A stretch of 64,000 bases of DNA from Jacaranda mimosifolia (taxonomy: Eukaryota; Streptophyta; Magnoliopsida; Lamiales; Bignoniaceae). Positions 36,221-47,879 of the stretch are shown piece by piece. A program made the translations under genes and the position numbers. Position 1 is the first letter of the stretch, and every line of letters starts with the position of its first letter. Under the pieces are notes generated by a model, which had not been told where the DNA came from, ran no database searches, and saw only the letters and a program-made list of their open reading frames with translations. Location of the stretch: assembly GCA_018894105.1 (NCBI GenBank), contig CM032118.1:34452690-34516689 (forward strand), in the 5' to 3' direction.

Positions 36221-37948
36221 TCAAACTGGTGATCCCATACGTACTGATACACCTTCAAGATCATACTGCATAGTGAGTCTTTCCAATGTACTTCGGCTCA
36301 TGACTTGTCTCAGATGCAGCTCCTTCAAAAGTGCTGCTGCCAGCTCTTTTTCTTGTTCATGAATAATCCCCTCAACTAAAATGGTATAAGTTGTCTCATT
36401 AGGCATATGGCCCTTCTCAATCATCATCTCAAATACCTCCAGAGACAAATCTGTTCTCTGACATTTGCACAGCCCAAGAATGAGAGCGTTGAAGTTATCA
36501 ATATCTGGTTGGTAGCCATTTTCTTCCATGACCCTAAAAACATCCATGGCAGCACCCAACATTCTCTCCAAACACAATCCTCTAATCAACGATGAATATG
36601 TGTAGGAGTCAGGAGTAAATCCACACGACGTCATTTCACACAACAACTGAAATGCTGGATATGTGTTGCCTTTTCTGCATAAACTTGAAATCACAGTTCT
36701 GTAGAAATCATGAATTGATGAGTCCTGTTTATTTCTCAAACTCTGAATGACTGAAAATGCCTCTTTCACCATTCCCTCCTCGCATAGCACAGCAATAGCA
36801 TTATATGTTCCCTCATTAGGGCTGCAATTCCTGAAAATCATCTGGTCAAGACACTTCACAACAGCATCCACTTTCCTTTCCTTGCAAAGGCGTGCAAGAA
36901 CAGGATTGTAACTCGCAGCATTGGGTTTGAACCGTCCATCAACGAACAACTCCTCCAAAACTTCAAGGGCCTGATCGGTTCGACCATGAACTGCAAGTGA
37001 ACTAATTAATATGTTATATGTCACTATGGATGGCGAGCGATCATCACCAACCATCTCTGCAAGTAGCTCATTTGCCTCCTCCCAACGCCCTTCATAGCAC
37101 AAGCTCCTCAACAAAATATTGTAGCTTACCACATTAGGATTAAATCCTTTTGCTGGTAAATCCCTGAAAAGGTGCATTGCCTCCTCAAGTCTATCTTCCT
37201 TGCACAATCCAGTCAGTATAACATTGTAACTCACCAAATTAGGATTTCCACCCTTGGCAATTATGTCATCCAACAGCCTCATGGCTTCATCGACCCCTTT
37301 CTCCTTGTAAGCCGCCTCAAGCAAGATTGAGTAAGTGAATGCATTTGGGACCAGCCCTTTTTGCATCAATCTCTCCACAAACTGCAGGCTTTGATTTAAG
37401 TTTCCACGCATACAAAGCCCTCTAACTAGAGAATTGTAAGTCATCGTATTGGTTGGATAGCCATATTCCTCCATTCTTTCAACTAGCTGCATTGCATGCC
37501 CGACATTCCCCCTCTTACATAAAAGATTCACCAAGAAAGTGTAGGAAGCTGCATCTGGAATGCTCCCTGACCTAACCATCATCTCCATAACTCTAGTTGC
37601 TTTTCTCAACTTACTTGATTTGCAAAGATCATACAACAGCTGAGTGGCATTAGCCACATCAGGCTTGTGGCCTTTCCCCACCATATACTCCAAATATAAA
37701 AATGCATCATTCAGCCTAAGTTCTCTAGTTCTCGGGTCATTTCTACCAGACCTCCAATTGGGCAGCGTAAAAGCACTGTCTTTTGGAGCTATGCCTATCT
37801 GGGTTGAAGACAAAACTCTGGAAAAACCATTATTAAATGGGAAAGATCGAAATTTCGGTACCTGGGCAAGGAATCCAGAGGATTTCCCTACACGTTCTGC
37901 TGCTGACGGTTTTGTTATTGGAGACGAAGAATGGAACAGAATTGCCAT
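36221..37948 (-). CDS. P-type pentatricopeptide repeat protein, likely chloroplast (At1g79080-like)
   Basis: Intronless frame of 575 residues; the start is the ATG at 37948 (upstream extension uses only a TTG). The first ~45 residues are rich in Ser, Arg and Phe with few acidic residues, like a plastid transit peptide. From about residue 95 there are about 13 consecutive 35-residue PPR motifs, visible as repeated YN.L/I..LCK.G....A..L...M...G..PN blocks (YTFLVNLLCKRG, TYNSLVRGLC, SYNVILTGLCKE, SYNILLRSLC, TYNILISSL, TYSSLIRGLC, FNALILGLCKC). No E, DYW or SMR domain follows, so it is P class, a group that binds organelle RNA to stabilise or process it. Length and C-terminus (SRSTLERLTMQYDLEG) resemble Arabidopsis At1g79080 as I recall it. 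The RNA target is unknown. Confidence 0.9.
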   Translation of the reverse strand: MAILFHSSSPITKPSAAERVGKSSGFLAQVPKFRSFPFNNGFSRVLSSTQIGIAPKDSAFTLPNWRSGRNDPRTRELRLNDAFLYLEYMVGKGHKPDVANATQLLYDLCKSSKLRKATRVMEMMVRSGSIPDAASYTFLVNLLCKRGNVGHAMQLVERMEEYGYPTNTMTYNSLVRGLCMRGNLNQSLQFVERLMQKGLVPNAFTYSILLEAAYKEKGVDEAMRLLDDIIAKGGNPNLVSYNVILTGLCKEDRLEEAMHLFRDLPAKGFNPNVVSYNILLRSLCYEGRWEEANELLAEMVGDDRSPSIVTYNILISSLAVHGRTDQALEVLEELFVDGRFKPNAASYNPVLARLCKERKVDAVVKCLDQMIFRNCSPNEGTYNAIAVLCEEGMVKEAFSVIQSLRNKQDSSIHDFYRTVISSLCRKGNTYPAFQLLCEMTSCGFTPDSYTYSSLIRGLCLERMLGAAMDVFRVMEENGYQPDIDNFNALILGLCKCQRTDLSLEVFEMMIEKGHMPNETTYTILVEGIIHEQEKELAAALLKELHLRQVMSRSTLERLTMQYDLEGVSVRMGSPV

Positions 37949-38478
37949 CAAGTCAAGAAAATGTTAAAACTAGTGAATCTCAAGTGTGATAAGAGTCCTT
38001 CTCGGGGGAAGAAATCAAAATCTAAGAATCTGGAATAGCACTTCACCGATTATTTAAAGGAACTCAACAGGAGCAGCAAGCAAGGGTGAAAATATTTCTG
38101 CTAACAGATACTATAACGTGAAAAAATTAAATAAAAAACTATATGTGAACTTTGGAATGGAAGTAGTGAAAAAAGGGAGGACGAACATACACTGATTCTG
38201 AGGTTTAGTACTGATTCTATATCTTTCTCGCTCGCTCTTCTTCTTCACAGGAACACACTATTTACCTTTTTAACATGGTTCCAGCCTCCAGGACTTGGTT
38301 CTGTTGCGGACTGTTGGGCATCTTATTTCTATAATATTTTATCCGAATTTCTACGGAAGAGAAAAGGAAAAGAAACATGAGACTTGGCTCCAGCTCTCAT
38401 CTCCCATCCGCATTCCGGATGTTATCCAAAAGCTTCGTGTGAAAGGTGAATTACTATCTGCCATGCCATCGAGGGCAC

Positions 38479-38566
38479 TGGGCCCGAAAATAGGCCAATT
38501 GTTCATCTCCTCTTGGCCTTAGGCCCTGTAATGGGGAGAACTACTGTTTTGTTGGGCTTAGGCCCT
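38479..38566. promoter_or_regulatory. Site II cluster with a short direct repeat between PPR and WDR75
   Basis: TGGGCC at 38479-38484 and TGGGCT at 38553-38558 lie 530-610 bp upstream of the PPR start. TTAGGCCCTGTAAT is repeated exactly at about 38519 and 38559. As both neighbouring genes are on the minus strand, this would belong to the PPR promoter. This is inferred from motif and position. Confidence 0.4.
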
Positions 38567-39356
38567 GTAATTCTGTTTCAGCGTCCAGCTCTGGTTGGTA
38601 TAGACTATAGAGTGGTCAGGATTTATGAATTTGCATAAATTGCATGTGATAATATTTAACATTTTGAACTCCCAAAAATGTATAAATCTCAATCATCTCC
38701 TTGTTTTTTCTCTCTCGGATAGGCATAAATCTTACTTAATCCCATGCAATGTGCACTTCATAAATTTCAAACTCCCTTATAGTCATAGAGAAATGAAAAA
38801 ACATAAACATGCGTCCCAAGTTTTATAAATCCAAGCAACATTGAGAAGCGGTCAAAAAACCCAACATCAGATTACAAAACAGAAATAGATTACAGTTCCA
38901 TGGTCTCTTATAATTCAATCGCCTTGTTATGGTATTGTTCAACTCTCACATAGAGTTTTGACATTTAAAATTTTTTCACAGTTAAGAGTCCTAATTTCTT
39001 CAGACCACAACAAAACCCCAGTGTATAACCTCACAGGATGGGAATCTTAAGCTCTCTGTGTTGCACCATACAAATATCGGATACTAGATTTCCTGAACCT
39101 CAAATCATATTTCTAACTAGACCTCGTTATACAACATATCCCCTCCATATCACTGTAAAAAATGTCAGCAGAAATGCTCCAGTCCACCAAAATAGCTAGT
39201 GATTATCAGTAAACTTTCCCAGGCAGAGCTGTATCAGCATCCATCTTGACCACCTGAACATGCACTCCAGATGATGTTGTACAAGGGTTTCTTGCACGTG
39301 GATCTCATCGCATATTTGATTACTCAAAGGTTGAACAGAGGCCAAACTTAAACAGC

Positions 39357-42300
39357 TCATTGCTCCACCACGGCAGACCTCCTCTCCAGCAATGATTCCA
39401 GAAAGTCCGAACACAGCTTGGGGAGAGGAGGAAGACTGTGAGATGGTCCACTGAAAATTGTCTTCCAGGTTTTCTCTGATGGCATTGATGGGAATGGCGT
39501 CTGATCTATTCTCAAGCTGAACTCTGGTAATTCACCATAGATGGATGTATAGCCGAATCTATCTGCTCAAAGGAAAGTAATATCCCCACATTAGTGAAAC
39601 TAGGATACATCAGTGTGTATAAATGCACTAGGAATAAAAATATTCTACAAGCATAAAACTAGAACATTAGAAAGTGAAACAAGCTAAGAAATGAACAGGC
39701 ATACATGAAAGTCATCATGTGCATGACAAAATCAGGCATCAATTGGCGGTGTCTCGAACAAAATACAGTAAAGCATTTACAATCATTGGGTACATCTCAT
39801 CTTTAAACAGATTCTGCTCATAAAAACAGCAGACTGGTACTAATACAAACTCTGACCTGTTTCCTCAAGGCTACTGAAATTCCGCTTACGAGAAATGCTG
39901 AGCTTACTCGCCTGGCCACCGTATGGGTTAAAGAGAACATATTCATGGCCACCATTTACATATGCAAGTACTTCATCAGCTGTTTTTGTTTCTACGTCAT
40001 CTTCTGATTTAGGATTTGGCCGGACAAAAGAGAGTTGCCCACCCTGAGCCTGCGGCATGAGAAATTTTTTCAGACAAGGAGTAGCTAATGCCTAATAGCT
40101 TGCCCTCTCTCTCTCTCATTGACATGAAATCCTCTGTTTCCTAATCAACCAGTTACTCGTAAGGCCAAAATTGTCCTTCCATTAACGGTCAAGCCCTATG
40201 TTATTTCTTTCTTGCTAACTTCCCAAACCAGTTTTTTCTCCACATCAGTGTCCAAAGGTAATTTATACGTGCTCCATATGACAATTTCATATTGAACAGT
40301 TGAGTAACAGCAGAAACTGCAGTTACTAAGCAAGATTAATCTTAGTATTTATGTTTAAGAAATCAATCCTGCCACTGTTAGCAGTTCTCACATTATTTAT
40401 GCAGGCATTAAGCCACAACACACAGAAACTACCTAAACAACTGATGCGCACAATTACCTCAGAACCAAATAATAGCAACCCAATAAATATGGAGAGTGGG
40501 TAATGGAGAAAAAACAGAAAAAACTAATCCATGCATGCAGATGAAGTAGGTAGGAAGAATTACCTTGCTCACAGACCATGTGGACACGGGCACCGGGTTT
40601 TCTACATCAAACAGCAGGATCAGCCCTTCTACACCCTGTAATGTGGCTTCAGCAGACTCCATACCTTGAGATGGCCTAGGGTGAGCGAGAACAGCAAAGG
40701 TGGAATTGTCCACCGAACAGGTAACAGCTGCATAGACAAAGATACTGTTGATTTACAAGAAAAATTACTACAAAAGAGACGTATGTGGATATTATGACTA
40801 CTTTTGTAAAATGATAAAGTTAGGCACAAGCTGTCAAGTACACGAACTTCTGAAAAAAAGTAGATGTCCACATAGACATAGCAAGAATGTGTGCTCGGAA
40901 GAATTAGCACAGCAAACTAAAAGTCATATCCAAAATGTTAAATTATTATGACATAGAAACAATTCAAATTCCAGAACACGGTCTGGGGATTAAATTATAT
41001 TCTTGGCATGCCTACCCATTGCATGAAGCCTGTAGGAAAATTAAACTAAAAGTCACCCCCAAATGTTTAAATTTCTTTTGAGATAGAAACAAGTCAAAAT
41101 AAATACCACTCTCTTATTCAATTTATATCTCTGAGCACACCATCCTCTGCACAAAGCCAATAAGAAAACCAAACTGAAAAAAATCATTCCTAAGTAGTTC
41201 AACTTTTATTATACAAATGACAAGCCAAAGCAAATTAACACACCACTATGTAATAAAATAATATTTCCATTCAAGAAACCAGGATACTCACCCTCCATGT
41301 CAAGCCTGTAGCACCAAGTTGTACACAGCTTAGACATACTCCATACTGCCAACTGTGGGTCTGAACCTCGTGAAACAGACACAAGATATTCCGACTTCCC
41401 AACAAATGAAAGGGTAGTAATTGGCTGTTAAAGCACACAAATTCAATGAGAGAAAACTATTCATGGAAACAGATGGATAGGATAAAGGTTACTCTATCAA
41501 GGAAAGACCCATCTGCAATGAATGGTGGATATCACAAGGGAGAATACAAGTAATTATGAAAATGGTTGAATACCAACAAATTTACAAAATCACCTCAAAA
41601 CTATCTCCAACTACACCCAGCAGAACATCCCTGTCAGGATCCCACAAAGTAATAACTTTTTCTGCAGCAACAGCCAAAACAGACCCATCACTAGAAAATG
41701 CAGCAGCAGTCATAGGCTTCTTCCTGCCAAATAAGATGTTTGTTACTGTCACATCCATTTAGTAAACTGGATCTTCTAGCCGTGAGAAATGCTTGCAATA
41801 CACAAAATGCCAATGATAAAGAGAAATAAGCCAGAATAGAAACATAGCGGGAGAGTAAATAAACTCAGCTGAACTTTTTGATCTTGCATATTCAAAAGTC
41901 CACGAAGTTTGTTATGTGTTGATGTCCTAACGACTAAATTACATTTATCTGATAATTATGAAGCAAAGGATATCAAATTGCATAGAGACAATACATATAT
42001 GATCCAACAGCATGGCATGTCCAACCATTGTTCTGAAGTTTCTGATCCTTGGGGGGAATCTCATGTCTATGAATCCACACCTGCCAATTTGGAAATTTTT
42101 AGATAAGAGCCATTTACAAGAAAAAATACTCAACCTGGACCATCTACCTTAAAATCGCCACCGTATGAGGAACTGACAGCCATGTGACAAGTTGGATGGA
42201 AAGCTATGGAGGAGATGCCAGCCTCCCTGTATAGTTTACAGCAGGAAGCACGAAACTCATTAGGTGTTTAGTGATTGCTATATAACTTCACTCTCATAAT

Positions 42301-45300
42301 TATCAGACTACACACAACGGATCTTACAGGAAAAGAATAAGAAAGTCCCAATGAAATGGCATGTGATTGAGACAGACAAGTTTCAAAGATATAAGAAAGC
42401 TAAACCTGTGTGGTTCATATATGACTGTAGACAAGCTGAAGTGTTTGCCCCGAGAGCCACATGCCCAGAACTTAAGACTCACAAGACCGCCAATTCCTTC
42501 TTCTGGGAGTCTGGTTTCAACAGTGCTCATGGTAGAGCCATCCGGGGAGAGAGCTACCAAATTCACTTTTACCTTCAAGATATAGCATGAGAGAATATTA
42601 AATGATTACAACTTGGTTGAACAGTATGCTTCATCAATACAATACTCCAGAGAAATTAGACAATGCTAAAAAATGAAGTGTGATGATACAGTAATAAAAT
42701 GTCTGTAATATTGCTTCAAATTGGCCAACTTCTTCACCTAAATAAAAATTGAGAGTTGAGGTTTCAAATAGCTCCTGAACATGAACTTCAAATATCCAAA
42801 AAGCAAGTAAATAGATAAAGGAAGGTTAAACAAACTCATGATATAGATCACAAGCAGAGAAGACTCAAAATGGAAGATCAGCCCATAACAAATATAACTG
42901 CATAAACAGCCGAAAAAAATTATAAACCATTAAACAACTCTGATGAATGCTGCATAACTTCAATCCCCAGAAACAATAGATATTAAAGATCTTTAATAAA
43001 AAGGAACTGGAGCAGAAAAGAACAATCTAAGACCAGAAAACAGAGAAAAAGCACGAAAAGAGACAGATCCCAGTAAATGTGAACTATATGGCAGACATTT
43101 GATGAAGTACGGGGGCAAACCGAACTTTAGCACCTAGCAGCAAGCACTGTGATAAACAATTGAATCTAGATGTATGCACAATGCATATGAAATAGATGCT
43201 ACATGTTGAACGATAAATGCATCCAATGAACTATTAGGGAACAGTTTCTGTACCGTAATTTCATCCCCCGGATGATGGTTTCTCTCACAGATTTGAACCT
43301 GCAAATACACAAAAACTCAAGAAATCACCCTCAAGAAGATACTGCCAAGTATGGTGGCTGGTCTGCATAGGCCCTTGCGAAGGAATGAATGGACCTGCTT
43401 AACATCCAGTCATGCCAAGAGAAAGTGTTTCTAGAAAAGCTTCACTAAGAAAATTCAACACAAGATACAGGAAGCAGCTTGTTGCAGGATAAAAAACTGA
43501 CATAGGATCTCCCAAAAATCAAAACCAAATCCTGACTTGTCCCCAACTCTTATCAGGAGAAGAAAGGTACCACACTTACAAGAGAGTGTATTATCAGACA
43601 TTCTGACGGTTGGTTAGTCCCAACAACCCCACCCCCCCAACCCTTAACCCCACCCAAAAAAAAAAGGAAAAAATAGAGCAAAAATATCAGTCTCCCTCCC
43701 ACTCCTGAAGAGACACACTACTTCAGCACAATTTAAGTAACTGAAAGAGAATATTGCCAAAATGATTGACAATAACTCAATACCTAATCTACAATTTCAA
43801 TCATGCTCACCTCTGAAATCTCGCGGTCATCAAACAAACTATAAAACTGAACACGGTAATTCTCTGTGGGCACTGCAATCAACCCAGTAGTGTGATTCAA
43901 GACAACACCTGAGCCAACTCCCTCATATATTTCCAGATGTGAACTTGCAAGCTGAGAATACAGAAAAGAATTTCCTGAGCGCATTGAGAAACTGCAGATT
44001 TACACAGCATCGTAATGTCTATTGCAGAACGGTCGCAAAGTTGAAAGCAGGTTGAATATGTTACATGCACCAGCCGCACACTCTATAGGTTGCAAGTATT
44101 TGATAAATTATCCAAAAGGGCTTAGATGACAAATTTATTTAAGATAAAGAATGCATATTTTCCTCTATAATGCTCTTTCTTGTCAATTATTAAGGTCAAT
44201 AACTTCTTACAACAAACCTTAATCCCCGAAATGGACCTCAAAATCTCCAGTGAAGGCATTCCGAGCAGTTGAATTCGATTATCTGCACAAGATATCTGAA
44301 GAAATTTACTATTAAGAACTCATCCAATTGAAGCGGGTAGAAATTGTGGAAAAGAAGAACAACTATATAAGTCTTTAACAATTCTTACAGAGGATAATGA
44401 AGAGTCTGGAGAATTGACAAAAGAGAGAAGCGGAGATCCAATCCGTGGAAGAAACTTTTTCTTTCCAGTGTCTAACTGCCAAACAACCAAAACTCCTTCT
44501 CTCCCACCTGGAAAATAAAAATCTTATAATCGCATTCTAGACATAGAAGATGCATCCCCAAATTAAATAGAATGACAGGACAGCAGTAGAAAGAATGTTA
44601 GATGGAAAGCATGCACAAACAAAGTAGCAAATATTTCACCTAGGATACCAAGCACTTGATTTTGACCTGAAAGTATCAACAATCTCTTAGAATACCTGAG
44701 TACAAATAAGCACCATCTGAAGAGAAGAAGAGAACATTCACTTGTGCAGAATGCCAATGCCATGTGGAGCAAGACTCTGCATCATCATCATCCCTCACTC
44801 CAGGCCTGTCCTCTGCATCCTTGTTCAATCCTCCATTAATTAACTTATCATGATTAGAAAATGTTCTGCGTCCAACGCCCCTCCATATTAAGATCCTTCC
44901 TGTAACATCGCCTGCTGCTACCATCCTCTCAGTCGGATGAAAAGCCAGAGCAGTAAATGATTTCGTATGATGCAGTCTAATTTTCTTGTAACCAACATGC
45001 TCAGAATCTTTTGCTGGAAATTCCCATATTCGAATCTTGCGCTTTTCATACAATCCAATATATTTTCCAGAGGAACTAATGGTTAAGGAACCCGGTTTTT
45101 GAGTCTGTGAAACAATTAAAAAAGGCCATGTAGAAGTTACATAATCAGTTATACATGAAATAACACTAGGGCATAGGACTTCAAATAAAAATTCCCATTA
45201 CTTCTATGTACTATGGTTCCAATTCTTCACAAACAAAAGATAGTGCCTTTTTTCTTGAAATCATACCATACTATATCTCTTGATCTACATTTTGTCTGCA

Positions 45301-46703
45301 AGTGCATTAGACATGTTCAGATTGTTCTCTACAGAACAACCAACTTTGGCATCAAGAATATGCAGAATCATATTACAAATCATATTTCTGTAAGTCAAAA
45401 AGATGTCCTTGCTTTCATGGACGCAAATCAATATATGAATACTATTTGATACCAACATTGTAGAAGAAGTTAGTAGATTAAGGAGAAGGTCTACAAATTG
45501 TCTGCTTCTAATTCATGATAGGGCTCAACCAATTAAAACCTGATCATGTTATAAAGTCATAATTGATGTTCTTCCACATTAGTCACAGCCATATTATACC
45601 TAAAGAATATTTCTAAAATGGCGGTGGTTCATATGAGAAATTAAACCACAAGCAACCAAGAAATTAACGAGCACCTCAGCCAAAGTAACTCCACCAACTA
45701 AGCGAGACTTCGTTAGATTACATTTCCGAATCTGTCCACAGAAAGAGTGGGGTTGTTCTTCCTTCTCTTTCACATCCTCAGTACAGACATAAGCAAAAAG
45801 ATCAGGAAGCTTCCCATTGCTTTCAGTTGCCTGGCTTAATAAACTTGGAATCACCTGAAATTGACAATAACATGTCATATTTAAACTATAAATTTAATTA
45901 AGAAAATTTCAGAAGATATATGTTTGGATCACTGATCAACGAGAAACACATAAAATGCTTTTCTCCTATAGCGCATTTATACCATAACTCACTGAGCCAC
46001 CCTCGGAAATGAGCAAAGGGTATGCACGATACAAAATTAATTACTAAAAGCAATGTAATTCTGTTAGTATACTGAATTCAAATAATGCAGCAAATTGGGT
46101 GGGAGTTTTGCGCCGTGATCACCAAGGGAATACCTTCTAACTCTCTATGTGCAAAGGTATGTACTTGTCACCCTTTTTGTTATAATTCTCAATGAAAGGA
46201 GAACAAAGAGGAAAGCTTTTATAAAAAAGTGCGAGCCCAAACACAATGAATGCGACAACTAAGAAGCAGATTAAATCACCATAGAGTGAATGGGGAACCG
46301 AATGAGGATAGTCCTCATCAATTCAGGAGCAGCAAAATCCCAGTACTTGATCGTTCCATCAAGGGATGCCGTCCAGCAATAGCACAACACCTTACTCGCC
46401 GGTGTAGAAGCCGGGACAACTATCACCGACGTCACCTGCGCCTCGTGGCCTTCCAATTCACTTGTCTGCAAACCGGGAAAAAAGGTAAACGCATATAAAT
46501 ATATATATATATATATACATCGCAATTCTATATTATGGTGGGTTAAAGAGGCCTGACAGTGAATTATTAATGAGAAAAAGAACCTGTAGGCCAGTGGAGG
46601 TGCTGAAAACAGAGACGGTGTTGCCGGTGCAGACAAGAAGGCGCTTGGCGTCGTTTGAGAACGCCGGCGGTGAAGAGACGAAGCTCTTTCCCCCTGTAAT
46701 CAT
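39357..46703 (-). CDS. WDR75: WD repeat protein 75 homologue (NAN1/UTP17), SSU processome t-UTP subunit, 16 exons
   Basis: Exons, in order: 46703-46584, 46465-46280, 45854-45675, 45104-44696, 44507-44389, 44295-44218, 43951-43811, 43298-43254, 42572-42406, 42226-42148, 42080-41995, 41723-41594, 41424-41292, 40727-40564, 40049-39857, 39562-39357. All introns are GT-AG and phases agree, giving 2436 nt, 811 residues plus TGA, near the family length. The N-terminus is MITGGKSFVSSPPAFSNDAK (ATG at 46703). WD-type segments include GHEAQVTSV...ASLDGTIKYWD, LAFHPTERMVAAGDVTGRI, VNVLFFSSDGAYLYSGG, SSIAFHPTCHMAVSSSYGGDF and AAAFSSDGSVLAVAAEKVIT; they should form two beta-propellers. The tail (GYTSIYGELPEFSL, FLESLLERRS) is typical of WDR75. 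Known role of the family: nucleolar t-UTP/UtpA complex, pre-18S rRNA transcription and processing. An (AT)n run lies in intron 1. Confidence 0.93.
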
Positions 46704-46780
46704 AACTTCTTTTCTCTCTCTCAAGTGGCTGAGGAATTAGGGTTTAGGTAAACCCTGGCCCCTTTCAGTATTTAGTTATC
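46704..46780 (-). promoter_or_regulatory. Telo-box just upstream of the WDR75 start
   Basis: TTAGGGTTT (AAACCCTAA on the coding strand) lies at 46737-46745, 34 bp before the ATG, probably in the 5' UTR or at the transcription start. The same motif occurs before eL41. Telo-boxes are common in plant ribosome biogenesis genes. Confidence 0.6.
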
Positions 46781-46784
46781 CTTG

Positions 46785-47210
46785 ACCAGGACCTTTTTGG
46801 AATATGTAAATACATCTATATTTTTATTTTATCTATTTATTTCTTTTTCTTTTACGAACTATTAATTATTATCTACTTGATTTGATTGTGTCTACGTGGC
46901 TGCATGAGGAGGGCCTCCGCAGTCCCCTGTATTGAACATCTGCCCAATTTTTTGATAAACCTTGGTCGGGCTCAATAGTCAATTGCGCTCACCGCTCAGT
47001 GCCTCAGTCTTTGCAAAATGTCCAGTTAGTGATAAAATAAAAATTTGTGAAAAAGAAAATGTAAAAGTGAAAGTAGTGAAAATTTCAAAGTATTTAAAAA
47101 TAAAAAATAAAAAAATAAATTAAAGTGTATGGGGAAAAAATAGTGAAGCATTCACTATCCGTGAAAATGATTAATATAACCATCAAATTCAAGTAAGAAA
47201 AATATTTCAT
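46785..47210. other. Intergenic DNA between WDR75 and the MULE-like element
   Basis: It includes the distal WDR75 promoter. No gene or repeat structure is evident beyond AT-rich runs. Confidence 0.5.
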
Positions 47211-47729
47211 GTGGGAGTATGAGGGTTTTTTTAAAAAAAAATTGTGAAAAAAAAATAAAAATTACAAAAATAGGGCAAATTAAAAATGTTTACAAATTTA
47301 TAGTAAGTTGCACTCACCGAGTGCAACTTTCAACTGTACCAAAAAAAATTTGGCTTTCTTTAGTTGTAAACCCCCAAATACATTTTTCAACCTCCAAAAT
47401 TTAAACAAACAAACACTATACATTCTCCAATCTCACTCCCAAAATACAAAATTTATTCCCAAAAAATCACTATTATCCCCAACTCCACACCATTCCCCAA
47501 GGCACCCCACATTCTTTCATCATTACATATATATACATATATACTATCACTCATGCAATCTATATATACACATATATAAATAATTTTAAAATATTCATTT
47601 CACTCCCAAACCCAACAAAAAAGCCATTGATGTGGCATTTTATCCCCCCCAAAATATAAACAAACAAATTATTTTCTCCCAAAACACAAACAAACAACTA
47701 TCACATTCCACAACCCCACTACCCAAAAT

Positions 47730-47759
47730 CCATTCTCCCAAAATATTTTGGGAGAATGG
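47730..47759. repeat. 30-bp perfect palindrome
   Basis: Two 15-bp arms (CCATTCTCCCAAAAT and its exact complement) meet with no spacer. It lies just inside the left terminal inverted repeat of the MULE-like element. No corresponding palindrome was found at the right side. Confidence 0.9.
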
Positions 47760-47879
47760 CCCAATTCAAAACCAAACATAGCCAAATATAGATAGAGAAG
47801 AGGAAGGAAGAGGATTTTTTTTTTTTTTTTCAAAACTTTGCAACCTCTTTCCACCTTCGATTTTTCTTCGTTTTAACTC

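Noticed and set aside
37644..37967. Plus-strand 107-residue frame
   Set aside because: It lies opposite the N-terminal part of the PPR gene and has no independent support.
46704..46724. Upstream extension of the WDR75 frame (RERKEV)
   Set aside because: It has no ATG; the conserved start MITGG is at 46703.
47308..47583. 91-residue frame, with matching 92-101-residue frames at 50222-50556 (minus)
   Set aside because: They are the same sequence read from both terminal inverted repeats of the MULE-like element. Similarity between them reflects the repeat, not a gene family.
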